From positions 1 to 9,471 of the forward strand of contig SSTB01000274.1 in NCBI GenBank assembly GCA_009469665.1: a stretch of 9,471 nucleotides of DNA, given 5' to 3'. Positions 1 to 8,129 of the stretch are shown here, one piece after another. The DNA is from Azonexaceae bacterium (GTDB lineage: Bacteria; Pseudomonadota; Gammaproteobacteria; Burkholderiales; Rhodocyclaceae). The position numbers and the translations under genes were made by a program. Under the pieces are notes generated by a model. That model searched no databases, was not told the DNA's origin, and saw nothing but the letters and a program-made list of their open reading frames with translations. Position 1 is the first letter of the stretch, and the number at the start of each line of letters is the position of its first letter.

Positions 1-812
1 ACCAGGGACCCCATGCGGTCCCCGAAGGCCTTCTCGGCCATTTCCTGCAATTTTACGTCCAGGGTCAGGACGAGGTTGTTGCCGGACACCGGCGGGATGC
101 GCTTCAGGCTGCGCACGGCGCGACCGCCTGCGTCGATTTCGACCTGTTCGTAACCGGTCTCTCCATGCAATTCGAACTCGTAGCGCTGTTCCAGCCCGGT
201 TTTGCCGATGTGATCGGTGCCCTTGTAATTGGCCTCCTGACCCCGCTCTCCGATCCACTCCAGATCCCGGTCAGTGATTCGGCCGATGTATCCCAGGGCG
301 TGGGACGCCACCGAACCCAGGGGATACTGGCGGAAGAGACGGGCCTTGACCTCGACCCCGGGAAACCGATAGCGGTGGGCAGCGAAGCGCGCGACTTCCT
401 CGTCCGTGAGACGAGTGCGGATGGGAATGGATTCGAAATTCTTGGCTTCGTCGAGCAGGCGCTTGAAGCGCTTGCGGTCCTTGGGCTGGATATCGATCAG
501 TTCCGCCAGGCCGTTGATGGTCGCCTCCAGGGCCGTGACGCGCGACGGCGTGATTTCCAGTGTGAACGCGGAGTAGTTGCGCGCCAGGATAATGCCATTG
601 CGATCAGTGATGACGCCCCGGTTGGGGACGATGGGGACCAGGGCGATGCGGTTATCCTCAGCTCGGGTCTGGTAATAGTCGTGCTGGATGACCTGCAGGT
701 AGGAAAAGCGCCCAACCAGCAAGGCAAAGGCCCCGAGGATGGCGAACCCCGCGACGAGCACCCGGAAGCGAAAGCGTTCCAGGTTCCCTTCCGGATTGTG
801 AAAGTCGCTCAC
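1..812 (-). CDS. mrdA: Penicillin-binding protein 2 (peptidoglycan D,D-transpeptidase), N-terminal part
   Basis: The reverse strand reads open from a GTG at 812 to the left edge: 270 codons plus two bases, about the first 40% of a typical PBP2 of some 600-650 residues. PBP2 is the transpeptidase that cross-links lateral-wall peptidoglycan in the elongasome and is anchored in the inner membrane. The start is cytoplasmic (VSDFHNPEG), followed by one membrane segment at about residues 17-38, then the dimerisation-domain signature PNRGVITDRNGIILARN (63-79). Further in come LGYIGRI and GKTGLEQRYE, as in PBP2. The catalytic SxxK serine lies outside the window. An in-frame TAG only 15 nt upstream, with no other start codon between, makes GTG the earliest possible start; the ribosome site is poor (GGGA). 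It is the last visible gene of the mre operon, separated from mreD by an inverted-repeat element. Family assignment is firm. Confidence 0.93.
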   Translation of the reverse strand, partial: MSDFHNPEGNLERFRFRVLVAGFAILGAFALLVGRFSYLQVIQHDYYQTRAEDNRIALVPIVPNRGVITDRNGIILARNYSAFTLEITPSRVTALEATINGLAELIDIQPKDRKRFKRLLDEAKNFESIPIRTRLTDEEVARFAAHRYRFPGVEVKARLFRQYPLGSVASHALGYIGRITDRDLEWIGERGQEANYKGTDHIGKTGLEQRYEFELHGETGYEQVEIDAGGRAVRSLKRIPPVSGNNLVLTLDVKLQEMAEKAFGDRMGSL

Positions 813-824
813 CGCCGATCCCGG

Positions 825-992
825 CTAGTCGTCAGTTAGATAGGTTTGCGTCGGTGCCGAGGCGCGCATCCGCGCCCGGGTCACGCGAAGCGAACCGCAG
901 CCATAGCCATAGCCATAGCGAGGATGGGCGACGAAACGAGCGGTGATGCGGGGCGGGCCGAACATAGCTGAACCTATCTGACTGACGACTAG
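825..992. repeat. 168-bp element with 22-nt inverted-repeat ends (MITE-like or REP-like)
   Basis: Positions 825-846 and 971-992 are inverted copies matching at 21 of 22 positions; the one difference pairs T837 with G980. Both ends finish in CTAG. The 124-nt interior has no credible reading frame. It contains a perfect hairpin GGCGCG-CATC-CGCGCC (861-876) and a three-copy hexamer repeat (900-917). The element fills an otherwise tight operon junction: its right CTAG supplies the TAG stop of mreD and its left end lies 12 nt from the mrdA GTG. If CTAG is a target duplication, the terminal repeat proper is 18 nt (829-846). Some transposon groups are known to duplicate short targets such as YTAR or TA, so a small non-autonomous element is plausible. 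A bacterial interspersed palindrome, or a structural RNA in the operon transcript, are alternatives. The inverted repeat is seen directly; mobility is inferred. Confidence 0.7.
900..919. repeat. Short tandem repeat, (GCCATA) x3 plus GC
   Basis: Three perfect copies of GCCATA run from 900 to 917, followed by GC (918-919), inside the inverted-repeat element between mreD and mrdA. On the mrdA coding strand the unit reads TATGGC. It is noncoding. Perfect hexamer repeats can change copy number by replication slippage, but three copies is short and no function is evident. Confidence 0.85.
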
Positions 993-1510
993 ATCGGGCG
1001 ATTGTCGTCGCGCTCCACCGGCTGGAACTGGGGCAGAAGCAGAACGAAGGTAGCCGGGATCCACAGCGGGGTGGCGATCAGGGGTCCGACGAAGTAGCCC
1101 CAGCCGGGGAAATCGGCCCCCGCGGCCAGGCGCACCGCCCCCTGGATGATCTGGCAGAGCAGCAGGAGGGGAAGAATCTGAAGGGCCTGCTGCGCCAGCG
1201 GGAACCACAGGATGCGGCGCGACAGGGACGAAGCAGCGAAGGCGAGCAGAACATAGGCCAAGCTGTGCTGGCCAAGGACCGCTCCATCGGCAACATCCAT
1301 CAGAAGGCCGCACAGGAAAGCCCATCCCATGCCAACGCGACGAAACTCACGCACTGACCAAAAGCACAAGACCAGGGCCAGCCAGTCCGGGACGCCAGGC
1401 CAGGGCGCGGTGGGGACAAGATTGAGCAACAAGGCCACGACAAAGGTCAGGGCGATGTACCAGGGGCGCACCGGCAGGAGGATGCGGGACGAGGAGAAAG
1501 TCGGCTGCAT
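989..1510 (-). CDS. mreD: Rod shape-determining protein MreD
   Basis: This encodes a 173-residue, strongly hydrophobic inner-membrane protein, the usual size of MreD, which joins MreC, MreB, RodA and PBP2 in the elongasome. Hydrophobic stretches lie at about residues 17-33, 42-52, 60-78, 82-97, 104-126 and 136-160. The N-terminal arginine-rich pattern (RILLPVRPWYIA), GLLMDVADGAVLGQHSLAY and the short polar tail RDDNRPI fit the proteobacterial family. The ATG at 1510 is chosen because it overlaps the mreC stop in TGATG and has GAGGAG (1518-1523) seven bases upstream. The frame stays open upstream as far as 1675, but that extension is not membrane-like and lies inside mreC. The stop TAG sits in the CTAG end of the inverted-repeat element, which therefore begins exactly where mreD ends. 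Confidence 0.93.
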   Translation of the reverse strand: MQPTFSSSRILLPVRPWYIALTFVVALLLNLVPTAPWPGVPDWLALVLCFWSVREFRRVGMGWAFLCGLLMDVADGAVLGQHSLAYVLLAFAASSLSRRILWFPLAQQALQILPLLLLCQIIQGAVRLAAGADFPGWGYFVGPLIATPLWIPATFVLLLPQFQPVERDDNRPI

Positions 1511-2451
1511 CAGGGCGCTCCTCTCGCAGCGCGCCGCTTTGCCGGGCGCAGGCCGGACTTTTCGCTCTCCGCGGTAGCGCGGGAGGCATCCTCCGGCGGC
1601 GGGGGCGGCAGGTTTTCGCGGCGGTCGAGAATCATGACCTCGCCGAAATTCTCGACCGCCGCCACCGGCTGACAATAGATGCGGGCGAAGGAATAGGCAC
1701 TGTCCCGCTCGACCTTGACCACCCTGGCCACCGGAAATCCGGGCAGATAGATGCCGTCGAGGCCCGAAGTAACCAGGGTATCTCCCTCCTGGACATCCGC
1801 GTTGGCGGGCATGTACTTCATTTCCAATTGACCATTGCCCAGGCCGAAAGCTACCGAGCGCAGGCCGCTGCGCACCACCTGGACCGGGACGGCCTGATTC
1901 TTGTCAGTGATGAGGGTCACTTCGGCCGAAAACGGATAGACCCGCGTCACCTGACCTACCACACCGTTTTCGTCGATGGCGGGCTGGCCGGCGACGATGC
2001 CTGCCTGCTGCCCCTTGTCCACGACGATGCGGCGGGCAAAGGGATCCCGGGCGGTATAAAGAATTTGGGCGACCTGACCCTGCGCTTTTTCCCTGTCGCG
2101 AACGGCCAGCAAGCGGCGCAGGCGCTCGTTCTCAACTTCCAGATGGGCGAGGCGCTGGAGATCGGGAGCGCTGTTGAGCTTGGCATGCTTCAACTCCGCG
2201 TTTTCGTCGCGCAGGATGGCAATGCCCTCGAAATAGCCGTGAGCGATATCCACCAGGCTACCCGGGGTCTGGGCCACCCGCTGCACGGGGTCGATGACGA
2301 GAGCCACACTCTGGCGGAGGAAATCGAGGCTCTTGAAACGCAGGTCCACCACGAACAGGGCGACCGAAGCGGCGACGTAAAAAGTCAGGAGGGCCAGCGG
2401 TGCTGGCCCTCGCTTGAAGAACGGCGGCGGTGCGTGGTCGATGCCGGCCAC
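1510..2451 (-). CDS. mreC: Rod shape-determining protein MreC
   Basis: MreC is a bitopic membrane protein whose periplasmic part activates and scaffolds PBP2 and links it to MreB. The 313 residues show a short cytoplasmic start with PPPFFKRGPAPLA (8-20), one membrane helix (about 18-36), a coiled-coil stretch (about 73-116, including RDENAELKHAKL and EVENERLRRLL), and the beta-rich periplasmic core (about 125-278) with VDKGQQAGIVAGQPA and ENGVVGQVTRV. A proline- and charge-rich tail follows (281-313, five prolines at 282-286) and is probably disordered. The start is GTG at 2451. It has no clear Shine-Dalgarno sequence, but the FFKRGP motif next to the helix is typical of beta- and gammaproteobacterial MreC N-termini, so the start is likely right. 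It lies 15 nt after mreB and overlaps mreD by one base. Confidence 0.95.
   Translation of the reverse strand: MAGIDHAPPPFFKRGPAPLALLTFYVAASVALFVVDLRFKSLDFLRQSVALVIDPVQRVAQTPGSLVDIAHGYFEGIAILRDENAELKHAKLNSAPDLQRLAHLEVENERLRRLLAVRDREKAQGQVAQILYTARDPFARRIVVDKGQQAGIVAGQPAIDENGVVGQVTRVYPFSAEVTLITDKNQAVPVQVVRSGLRSVAFGLGNGQLEMKYMPANADVQEGDTLVTSGLDGIYLPGFPVARVVKVERDSAYSFARIYCQPVAAVENFGEVMILDRRENLPPPPPEDASRATAESEKSGLRPAKRRAARGAP
1518..1523 (-). promoter_or_regulatory. Ribosome binding site of mreD (GAGGAG)
   Basis: GAGGAG on the reverse strand lies within the last codons of mreC, seven bases before the ATG at 1510. It decides that start over the longer upstream reading, and together with the TGATG overlap it suggests translational coupling of mreD to mreC. 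Confidence 0.8.
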
Positions 2452-2466
2452 TGCTGTGGAGAAAAC

Positions 2467-3634
<1,168 letters not shown>

Positions 3635-3922
3635 ATGTCCCTTACCCTGGAACAGGTCCGGCGCATTGCGCACCTCGCCCGCATCGAGGTCAGCCCGACC
3701 GAGGCCGAAGCAACCGTCGGCCACCTCAACGGCATCTTCCAGCTGATCGAAGCCATGCAGGCGGTGGACACCCGCGGCGTGGAGCCCATGGCCCACGCCC
3801 AGGATCTCGCTCAGCGCCTGCGCAAAGACGCAGTCAGCGAACCTGACATGCGGCAGGCCTTTCAAGCCATTGCCCCGGAAACCGAAACGGGCCTTTACCT
3901 GGTTCCCCGGGTCATAGAATAG
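3635..3922 (+). CDS. gatC: Asp/Glu-tRNA(Asn/Gln) amidotransferase subunit C
   Basis: GatC is the small subunit that wraps around GatA and GatB and stabilises the amidotransferase, which converts Glu-tRNA(Gln) and/or Asp-tRNA(Asn) to Gln-tRNA(Gln) and Asn-tRNA(Asn) in the cytoplasm. The product has 95 residues, the normal length. It shows the N-terminal helix pattern [17 protein letters not shown], the central [11 protein letters not shown], and the C-terminal strand region [15 protein letters not shown] through [10 protein letters not shown], all typical of GatC. The ATG at 3635 gives the conserved N-terminus; its ribosome site is weak. It is the first gene of the gatC-gatA-lipoprotein-gatB operon, divergent from mreB, and is followed by a 55-nt gap to the preferred gatA start. 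Confidence 0.97.
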   Translation: MSLTLEQVRRIAHLARIEVSPTEAEATVGHLNGIFQLIEAMQAVDTRGVEPMAHAQDLAQRLRKDAVSEPDMRQAFQAIAPETETGLYLVPRVIE

Positions 3923-3923
3923 C

Positions 3924-3951
3924 GAGGAGTGAGGGTTGAGGGGCGAGGATT
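3924..3951 (+). repeat. Tandem heptamer repeat GAGGNNN x4 in the gatC-gatA gap
   Basis: Directly after the gatC stop there are four consecutive heptamers: GAGGAGT, GAGGGTT, GAGGGGC and GAGGATT. Each contains a Shine-Dalgarno-like GAGG. A TTG at 3936 in the gatA frame lies six bases after the first GAGGAG, so this stretch could serve as a ribosome loading site for gatA. Confidence 0.7.
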
Positions 3952-3977
3952 CGGCGCCTGCTCATGCCACGCCGCAT

Positions 3978-5444
3978 ATGATTGAACGTTCTCTCAAGGA
4001 ACTCTCGGCCGCCCTGGCGGCGAGGGAAATTTCGAGTGTTGAGCTTACCGGGCTCTATCTGGAGCGCATCGCGCGCCTCAACCCGGAGTACAACGCCTTC
4101 ATCACGGTCGATCCGGAAACGAGTCTGGCCCAGGCCCGGGCAGCGGATGCCCGCATCGCCGCAGGCAATGCCGGGCCGCTTACCGGCATTCCCATCGCAC
4201 AGAAAGACATCTTCTGCGCCGCAGGTTGGCTCACGACCTGTGGGTCGAAGATGCTTTCCAACTTCGTCTCGCCTTACGACGCCACGGTGATCCGGCGCAT
4301 GCACGACGAAGCGGGCTTGGTCTGCCTGGGCAAGACCAACATGGACGAGTTTGCCATGGGCTCGTCCAATGAAACTTCCTTCTACGGTCCGGTGAAGAAC
4401 CCCTGGGACGTGACGCGGGTTCCCGGCGGATCCTCCGGCGGTTCGGCTGCCGCGGTGGCAGCGCGGCTAGCCCCTGCCGCCACAGGCACCGACACCGGGG
4501 GTTCCATACGCCAACCCGCCGCCCTCTGCTGCCTCACCGGGCTGAAGCCCACCTACGGACTGGTCTCGCGTTACGGCATGATTGCCTTCGCCTCCTCCCT
4601 CGACCAAGGCGGCCCCATGGCTCGCAGCGCCGAAGATTGCGCCCTCCTGCTGGCCAGCATGGCCGGATTCGACGAGCGCGATTCAACCTCCCTCGACCGT
4701 CCGCGGGAAGATTACGCCGCTGCCCTCGACCGGACTCTCGATGGCCTCACCATCGGCCTGCCCAAGGAGTTTTTCGGTGAAGGCTGCGACCCGGCCGTGA
4801 TGGCCGCCGTACGCACCGCCATTGCCCAATACGAAAAACTCGGGGCGCGAACCGTCGAAGTTTCCCTGCCCAATTCCCACCTTTCGGTCCCGGCCTATTA
4901 CGTCATCGCGCCTGCCGAAGCCAGTTCCAACCTGTCGCGCTTCGACGGGGTGCGCTACGGCTACCGCGCGCCGGAGTACAGCGATCTCAACGACATGTAC
5001 GCCAAGACCCGGGCCCAGGGGTTCGGGGCGGAAGTCAAGCGGCGCATCCTGATCGGCGCCTACGTGCTGTCCCACGGCTACTACGACGCTTACTACCTGC
5101 AAGCCCAACGTATCCGTCGCCTTATCGCCGACGATTTCGCCGCTGCCTTCAAGCACTGCGACGTGATCCTCGGGCCGACTTCGCCTTCCACCGCCTTCAA
5201 GCTGGGGGAAAAGGCCGCCGACCCCGTGCAGATGTACCTTTCCGACATCTACACCATCGCCGTCAATCTGGCCGGGCTGCCCGCACTGTCAGCCCCCTGT
5301 GGCTTCGTCAGCGAAGGTGGGACACGGCTTCCGGTGGGGCTTCAATTGATCGGCAATTATTTTTCCGAGGCACGCCTGCTCAACGTCGCCCATCGCTATC
5401 AGCAGGCGACAGACTGGCACCGGCAGGCCCCGGAGGGTCTTTGA
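3978..5444 (+). CDS. gatA: Asp/Glu-tRNA(Asn/Gln) amidotransferase subunit A
   Basis: GatA is the glutaminase subunit: it releases ammonia from glutamine (or asparagine) and passes it to GatB for transamidation of mischarged tRNA. From the ATG at 3978 the protein has 488 residues, close to the family norm of about 480-490. The amidase-signature triad is present: Lys76 in IAQKDIF, the cis-Ser in [12 protein letters not shown] (Ser152), and the nucleophile Ser176 in [12 protein letters not shown]. Other family blocks are [41 protein letters not shown] and [16 protein letters not shown]. The start is uncertain: the ATG at 3978 gives the conserved N-terminus [17 protein letters not shown] but has no Shine-Dalgarno, while the in-frame TTG at 3936 has a good one and would add 14 residues. 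The stop overlaps the next start in TGATG. Confidence 0.97.
   Translation: MIERSLKELSAALAAREISSVELTGLYLERIARLNPEYNAFITVDPETSLAQARAADARIAAGNAGPLTGIPIAQKDIFCAAGWLTTCGSKMLSNFVSPYDATVIRRMHDEAGLVCLGKTNMDEFAMGSSNETSFYGPVKNPWDVTRVPGGSSGGSAAAVAARLAPAATGTDTGGSIRQPAALCCLTGLKPTYGLVSRYGMIAFASSLDQGGPMARSAEDCALLLASMAGFDERDSTSLDRPREDYAAALDRTLDGLTIGLPKEFFGEGCDPAVMAAVRTAIAQYEKLGARTVEVSLPNSHLSVPAYYVIAPAEASSNLSRFDGVRYGYRAPEYSDLNDMYAKTRAQGFGAEVKRRILIGAYVLSHGYYDAYYLQAQRIRRLIADDFAAAFKHCDVILGPTSPSTAFKLGEKAADPVQMYLSDIYTIAVNLAGLPALSAPCGFVSEGGTRLPVGLQLIGNYFSEARLLNVAHRYQQATDWHRQAPEGL
5432..5437 (+). promoter_or_regulatory. Ribosome binding site of the lipoprotein gene (GGAGGG)
   Basis: GGAGGG lies in the last codons of gatA, six bases before the ATG at 5444. 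It is the best Shine-Dalgarno in the operon. It selects ATG 5444 over the TTG at 5441 and indicates that the small gene is translated, coupled to gatA. Confidence 0.8.
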
Positions 5445-5974
5445 TGCGCCGGGTCGGGCCTTGGCTCGCCGCCGTTCTGCTCCTCGGCGCCTGTGCCGAG
5501 ACCCCGCCGGTGCCTGAGCCCGAACCTGAGCCGGTGGTCCGCTCCGAAGCTGCGCCGCCAGCCGAGGAGCCCCTGCGCTCCCAGCCCCTCAAGTACTTGG
5601 CAGGTCGCAACCTGAAGCCCATGCCCACCCGTCCCCTCAATGTGAAATCGCGCTGTGCCCATCGGGATGCGGTAGGAACCCAGACCCGTCTCAATCTCCT
5701 GGTCCAGGATGCCCAAGTCAAGACCTTCAGCGCCCAGGTGACCATTCCCAAGCGGGGGACCTGCCGCTTCGACCTCAAGAATTTCCAGCAGACCGCCACG
5801 CTGCCTCAGGCGCTGCTCAAGGCCAAGGACGGCACCGCATGTTCCGTCCGCATGTGGGAACAGGGCAAGGAAGTCACCATCGCCTTCAACAGTTGCCCCA
5901 AGGCCTGCGAGGGCGAAGCTTTCAACTATCTGTGGCCGATCCTGGTGGATGCCAAGACCGGCCGTTGCACATGA
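5444..5974 (+). CDS. Six-cysteine outer-membrane lipoprotein of unknown function, inside the gat operon
   Basis: I do not recognise a named family. The 176-residue product has a clear lipoprotein signal: [17 protein letters not shown], with the lipobox LLGAC and lipidated Cys17. Residue +2 is Ala, so by the Lol rule the outer membrane is the likely destination. A Pro/Glu-rich linker follows (about 20-48, including [11 protein letters not shown]). A probable folded domain (about 49-176) holds six cysteines (71, 107, 133, 151, 155, 175), enough for three disulfides in the periplasm. Recognisable stretches are [28 protein letters not shown] and [10 protein letters not shown]. The start is set by GGAGGG six bases upstream and the TGATG overlap with gatA; gatB begins 10 nt after its stop. 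Co-transcription with gatCAB is strongly implied, but a link to tRNA amidation is unlikely because the protein is exported. Confidence 0.88.
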   Translation: MRRVGPWLAAVLLLGACAETPPVPEPEPEPVVRSEAAPPAEEPLRSQPLKYLAGRNLKPMPTRPLNVKSRCAHRDAVGTQTRLNLLVQDAQVKTFSAQVTIPKRGTCRFDLKNFQQTATLPQALLKAKDGTACSVRMWEQGKEVTIAFNSCPKACEGEAFNYLWPILVDAKTGRCT

Positions 5975-5984
5975 GAAAACAGTC

Positions 5985-7439
5985 ATGACCCAATGGGAAG
6001 TCGTCATCGGCATCGAGACCCACGCTCAGCTTGCCACCCAGTCCAAGATTTTCTCCGGCGCCTCCACCGCCTTCGGGGCTGCGCCCAACACCCAGGCCTG
6101 CGCCGTGGATCTGGCCCTGCCCGGCGTGCTGCCGGTGCTCAACAAGGCCGCCGTGGAATGCGCCATCCGCTTCGGCCTGGCCATCGGCGCCCAGGTGGCG
6201 CCCAGGTCCGTCTTCGCCCGCAAGAACTACTTCTACCCCGACCTGCCCAAGGGCTACCAGATCAGCCAGTTCGAGCTGCCGGTGGTGGTGGGCGGTACCG
6301 TCACCCTCCAGGTAGGGCAGGCTGACAAGGGCTATGAAAAGACTGTCCGCCTCACCCGTGCGCATCTGGAAGAAGACGCCGGCAAATCCCTGCACGAAGA
6401 TTTTCACGGCAAATCCGGCATCGACCTCAACCGGGCCGGTACGCCGCTGCTGGAGATCGTTTCCGAACCCGACATGCGTTCCTCCGACGAGGCCGTGGCC
6501 TACGCCAAGGCCCTGCACGGGCTGGTGCGCTGGATCGGCATCTGCGACGGCAACATGCAGGAAGGTTCGTTCCGCTGCGACGCCAACGTCTCGGTGCGCC
6601 CCAAGGGCCAGGCCGAATTCGGCACCCGGCGCGAGATCAAGAACCTCAATTCCTTCCGTTTCCTCAAGGAAGCCATCGACTACGAAGTCCAGTGGCAGAT
6701 CAACGAAATCGAGGAAGACCGCAAGATCCAGCAGGCCACCGTGCTTTTCGACCCTGACAGCGGCACAACCCGCACCATGCGCACCAAGGAAGACGCCCAC
6801 GACTACCGTTACTTCCCCGATCCCGATCTCCTGCCCCTGGTCATCGGCGCCGACTGGATCGCCCGGGTTAAGGGCGAACTGCCCGAACTGCCGGGCCAGA
6901 AACGTGAGCGCTTCATGGCCGAGTTGGGGCTTTCCCCCTACGACGCCGCCACCCTTACCGCCAACCAGGAAACCGCCGCCTACTTCGAAGCGGTGGTGGG
7001 CGTCGCCGGCAGGGCCAATGCCAAGCCCTGCGCCAACTGGGTCATGGTGGATCTGGCCGCCCGCCTCAACAAGGAAGGCAAGGAACTGGCCGATTCGCCG
7101 GTCTCTGCTGCCCAATTGGGGGAGCTGATCCAACGCATCGCCGATAGCACCATTTCCAATGCCATCGCCAAGAAGGTTTTCGAGGCGTTGTGGAGCGGCG
7201 AAGGTGCCAGTGCCGACGCAATCATCGAGAATCAGGGCCTTAAGCAGATCACCGACAGCGGCGCCATCGAGGCCCTGGTGGATGAGGTGCTGGCGGCCAA
7301 CGCCGCCAATGTGGCGGAATTCAAGGCTGGCAAGGAAAAAGCCTTCAACGCCCTGGTCGGCCAAGTGATGAAGGCGGCGAAGGGCAAGGCCAATCCTCAG
7401 CAGGTGAATGATCTGCTGCGCAAGAAACTGCTGGCGTGA
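5985..7439 (+). CDS. gatB: Asp/Glu-tRNA(Asn/Gln) amidotransferase subunit B
   Basis: GatB activates the side-chain carboxylate of Glu- or Asp-tRNA with ATP and transfers ammonia received from GatA. The product has 484 residues, as usual for the family. Signatures in order are [13 protein letters not shown] at the N-terminus, [77 protein letters not shown] and [14 protein letters not shown]. The C-terminal tRNA-binding tail-like domain ends in [24 protein letters not shown]. The ATG at 5985 gives the standard N-terminus; an in-frame ATG at 5949 would add 12 residues overlapping the lipoprotein gene and is less likely. The ribosome site is weak, so coupling to the upstream gene is plausible. 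It closes the gat operon and faces a convergent minus-strand gene. Confidence 0.98.
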   Translation: MTQWEVVIGIETHAQLATQSKIFSGASTAFGAAPNTQACAVDLALPGVLPVLNKAAVECAIRFGLAIGAQVAPRSVFARKNYFYPDLPKGYQISQFELPVVVGGTVTLQVGQADKGYEKTVRLTRAHLEEDAGKSLHEDFHGKSGIDLNRAGTPLLEIVSEPDMRSSDEAVAYAKALHGLVRWIGICDGNMQEGSFRCDANVSVRPKGQAEFGTRREIKNLNSFRFLKEAIDYEVQWQINEIEEDRKIQQATVLFDPDSGTTRTMRTKEDAHDYRYFPDPDLLPLVIGADWIARVKGELPELPGQKRERFMAELGLSPYDAATLTANQETAAYFEAVVGVAGRANAKPCANWVMVDLAARLNKEGKELADSPVSAAQLGELIQRIADSTISNAIAKKVFEALWSGEGASADAIIENQGLKQITDSGAIEALVDEVLAANAANVAEFKAGKEKAFNALVGQVMKAAKGKANPQQVNDLLRKKLLA

Positions 7440-7450
7440 TCGCTTGAAAG

Positions 7451-7472
7451 GGCCGGTGCACCGGCACCGGTC
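7451..7472 (+). terminator. GC-rich hairpin downstream of gatB (possible terminator)
   Basis: Eleven bases after the gatB stop is a perfect 14-bp palindrome (7452-7465, GCCGGTGCACCGGC). An alternative stem pairs GGCCGGTG with CACCGGTC around a six-base loop (7451-7472, including one G-U pair). There is no T-tract on either side, so this is not a canonical intrinsic terminator. Its place in the 48-nt gap between convergent genes makes a role in 3'-end formation plausible. Confidence 0.35.
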
Positions 7473-7487
7473 CGGACGGCGTGCGTA

Positions 7488-8129
7488 TTACGGCTTGGCC
7501 TGGGAAGGCAATTGCCGCTGGTGGGTGGAAATCTCGATGAAGCGCCGACGATCCTCTTCGAACTTCTGCCGCACCAGATCCATCTCGCGTTTTTTCGCTT
7601 CCAACAGCTCGGTCTGCGCCTTGATTTCGTAGTCGGCGTTCCGCAGCCCTGTCTCTACCTCCGGAGGCGCCGTCTTGCGGCGGTAGAACTCGGCTTCATC
7701 GGCCCAACGCTTGCGCTCCTTCTGGACCGTGGCAATGCGTTCCTCAGCCTGTCGCATGGCCTCTCGCACCTCACCCTCGGAACGCTGGCGGGCGGCTTCG
7801 ATGTCTTCCAGGCTACCGTAGGTTTCCAGGAGTGCCTGATCCTTGCGGCGCTGAATGCGGGCAGCTTCTTCCAGAGCGCGCTGGCGCTTCGCCTCCGCCA
7901 CACGTTCGGCCCTCTGTTCCGGAGTCAGGGCCCCTTCGACCTCCTTGATGACGTTCCCGGCTGAATCGAGGACGCGATAGGGCTTACCACGGCACTGCTC
8001 GGGCAAGCCATCCGAGCACACCCGTCGTCCGGTAGAAGGATCCTGGCAGCAGTAAAGGTTGGCCGCCTCAGCATGCAGGCTGCCGGCGGCGAGTGCCAGG
8101 GCGAGAGGAAGTCTAAGCGCCCACGCCAT
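7488..8129 (-). CDS. Exported coiled-coil protein with DUF4124-like cysteine-containing N-terminus
   Basis: No precise function is recognised. The 213-residue protein begins with a signal peptide ([20 protein letters not shown], cleavage about residues 20-23), so it is periplasmic or envelope-bound. A short domain at about 24-55 ([23 protein letters not shown]) carries four cysteines (27, 28, 38, 46) and resembles the DUF4124 pattern of a small Tyr-containing strand, a turn, then a Ser-Asp pair. From about 69 to 200 it is almost all charged helix ([22 protein letters not shown] and onward), predicted coiled coil and possibly an extended rod. The ATG at 8129 lies inside pyrE: the two genes overlap by 17 nt in different frames, so it is probably translated from the pyrE mRNA. 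The ribosome site is weak (GGAAC). Families of this type are common in betaproteobacteria and mostly uncharacterised. Confidence 0.82.
   Translation of the reverse strand: MAWALRLPLALALAAGSLHAEAANLYCCQDPSTGRRVCSDGLPEQCRGKPYRVLDSAGNVIKEVEGALTPEQRAERVAEAKRQRALEEAARIQRRKDQALLETYGSLEDIEAARQRSEGEVREAMRQAEERIATVQKERKRWADEAEFYRRKTAPPEVETGLRNADYEIKAQTELLEAKKREMDLVRQKFEEDRRRFIEISTHQRQLPSQAKP

Noticed and set aside
165..839. Plus-strand open frame of 224 codons opposite mrdA
   Set aside because: The reverse strand encodes recognisable PBP2 through this whole stretch; the plus-strand product shows no domain.
825..992. CRISPR repeat or tRNA-like structure in the mreD-mrdA gap
   Set aside because: There is one inverted pair only, with no direct repeat-spacer pattern and no cloverleaf or CCA end.
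825..1325. Minus-strand open frame of 166 codons across the mreD end and the inverted-repeat element
   Set aside because: It is a shifted frame of mreD that runs through the noncoding repeat. The proline/arginine-rich product lacks membrane segments.
4683..5156. Minus-strand open frame of 157 codons inside gatA
   Set aside because: It is antisense to a certain gene and has no ribosome site or family features.
5949..5984. Upstream ATG extension of gatB
   Set aside because: It would add 12 residues ([12 protein letters not shown]) overlapping the lipoprotein gene; the standard GatB N-terminus starts at 5985.
5922..7364. Long minus-strand open frame (480 codons) antisense to gatB
   Set aside because: It is fully covered by gatB on the other strand. 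The low-complexity Gly/Val/Asp/His composition is typical of a third-position GC artefact.
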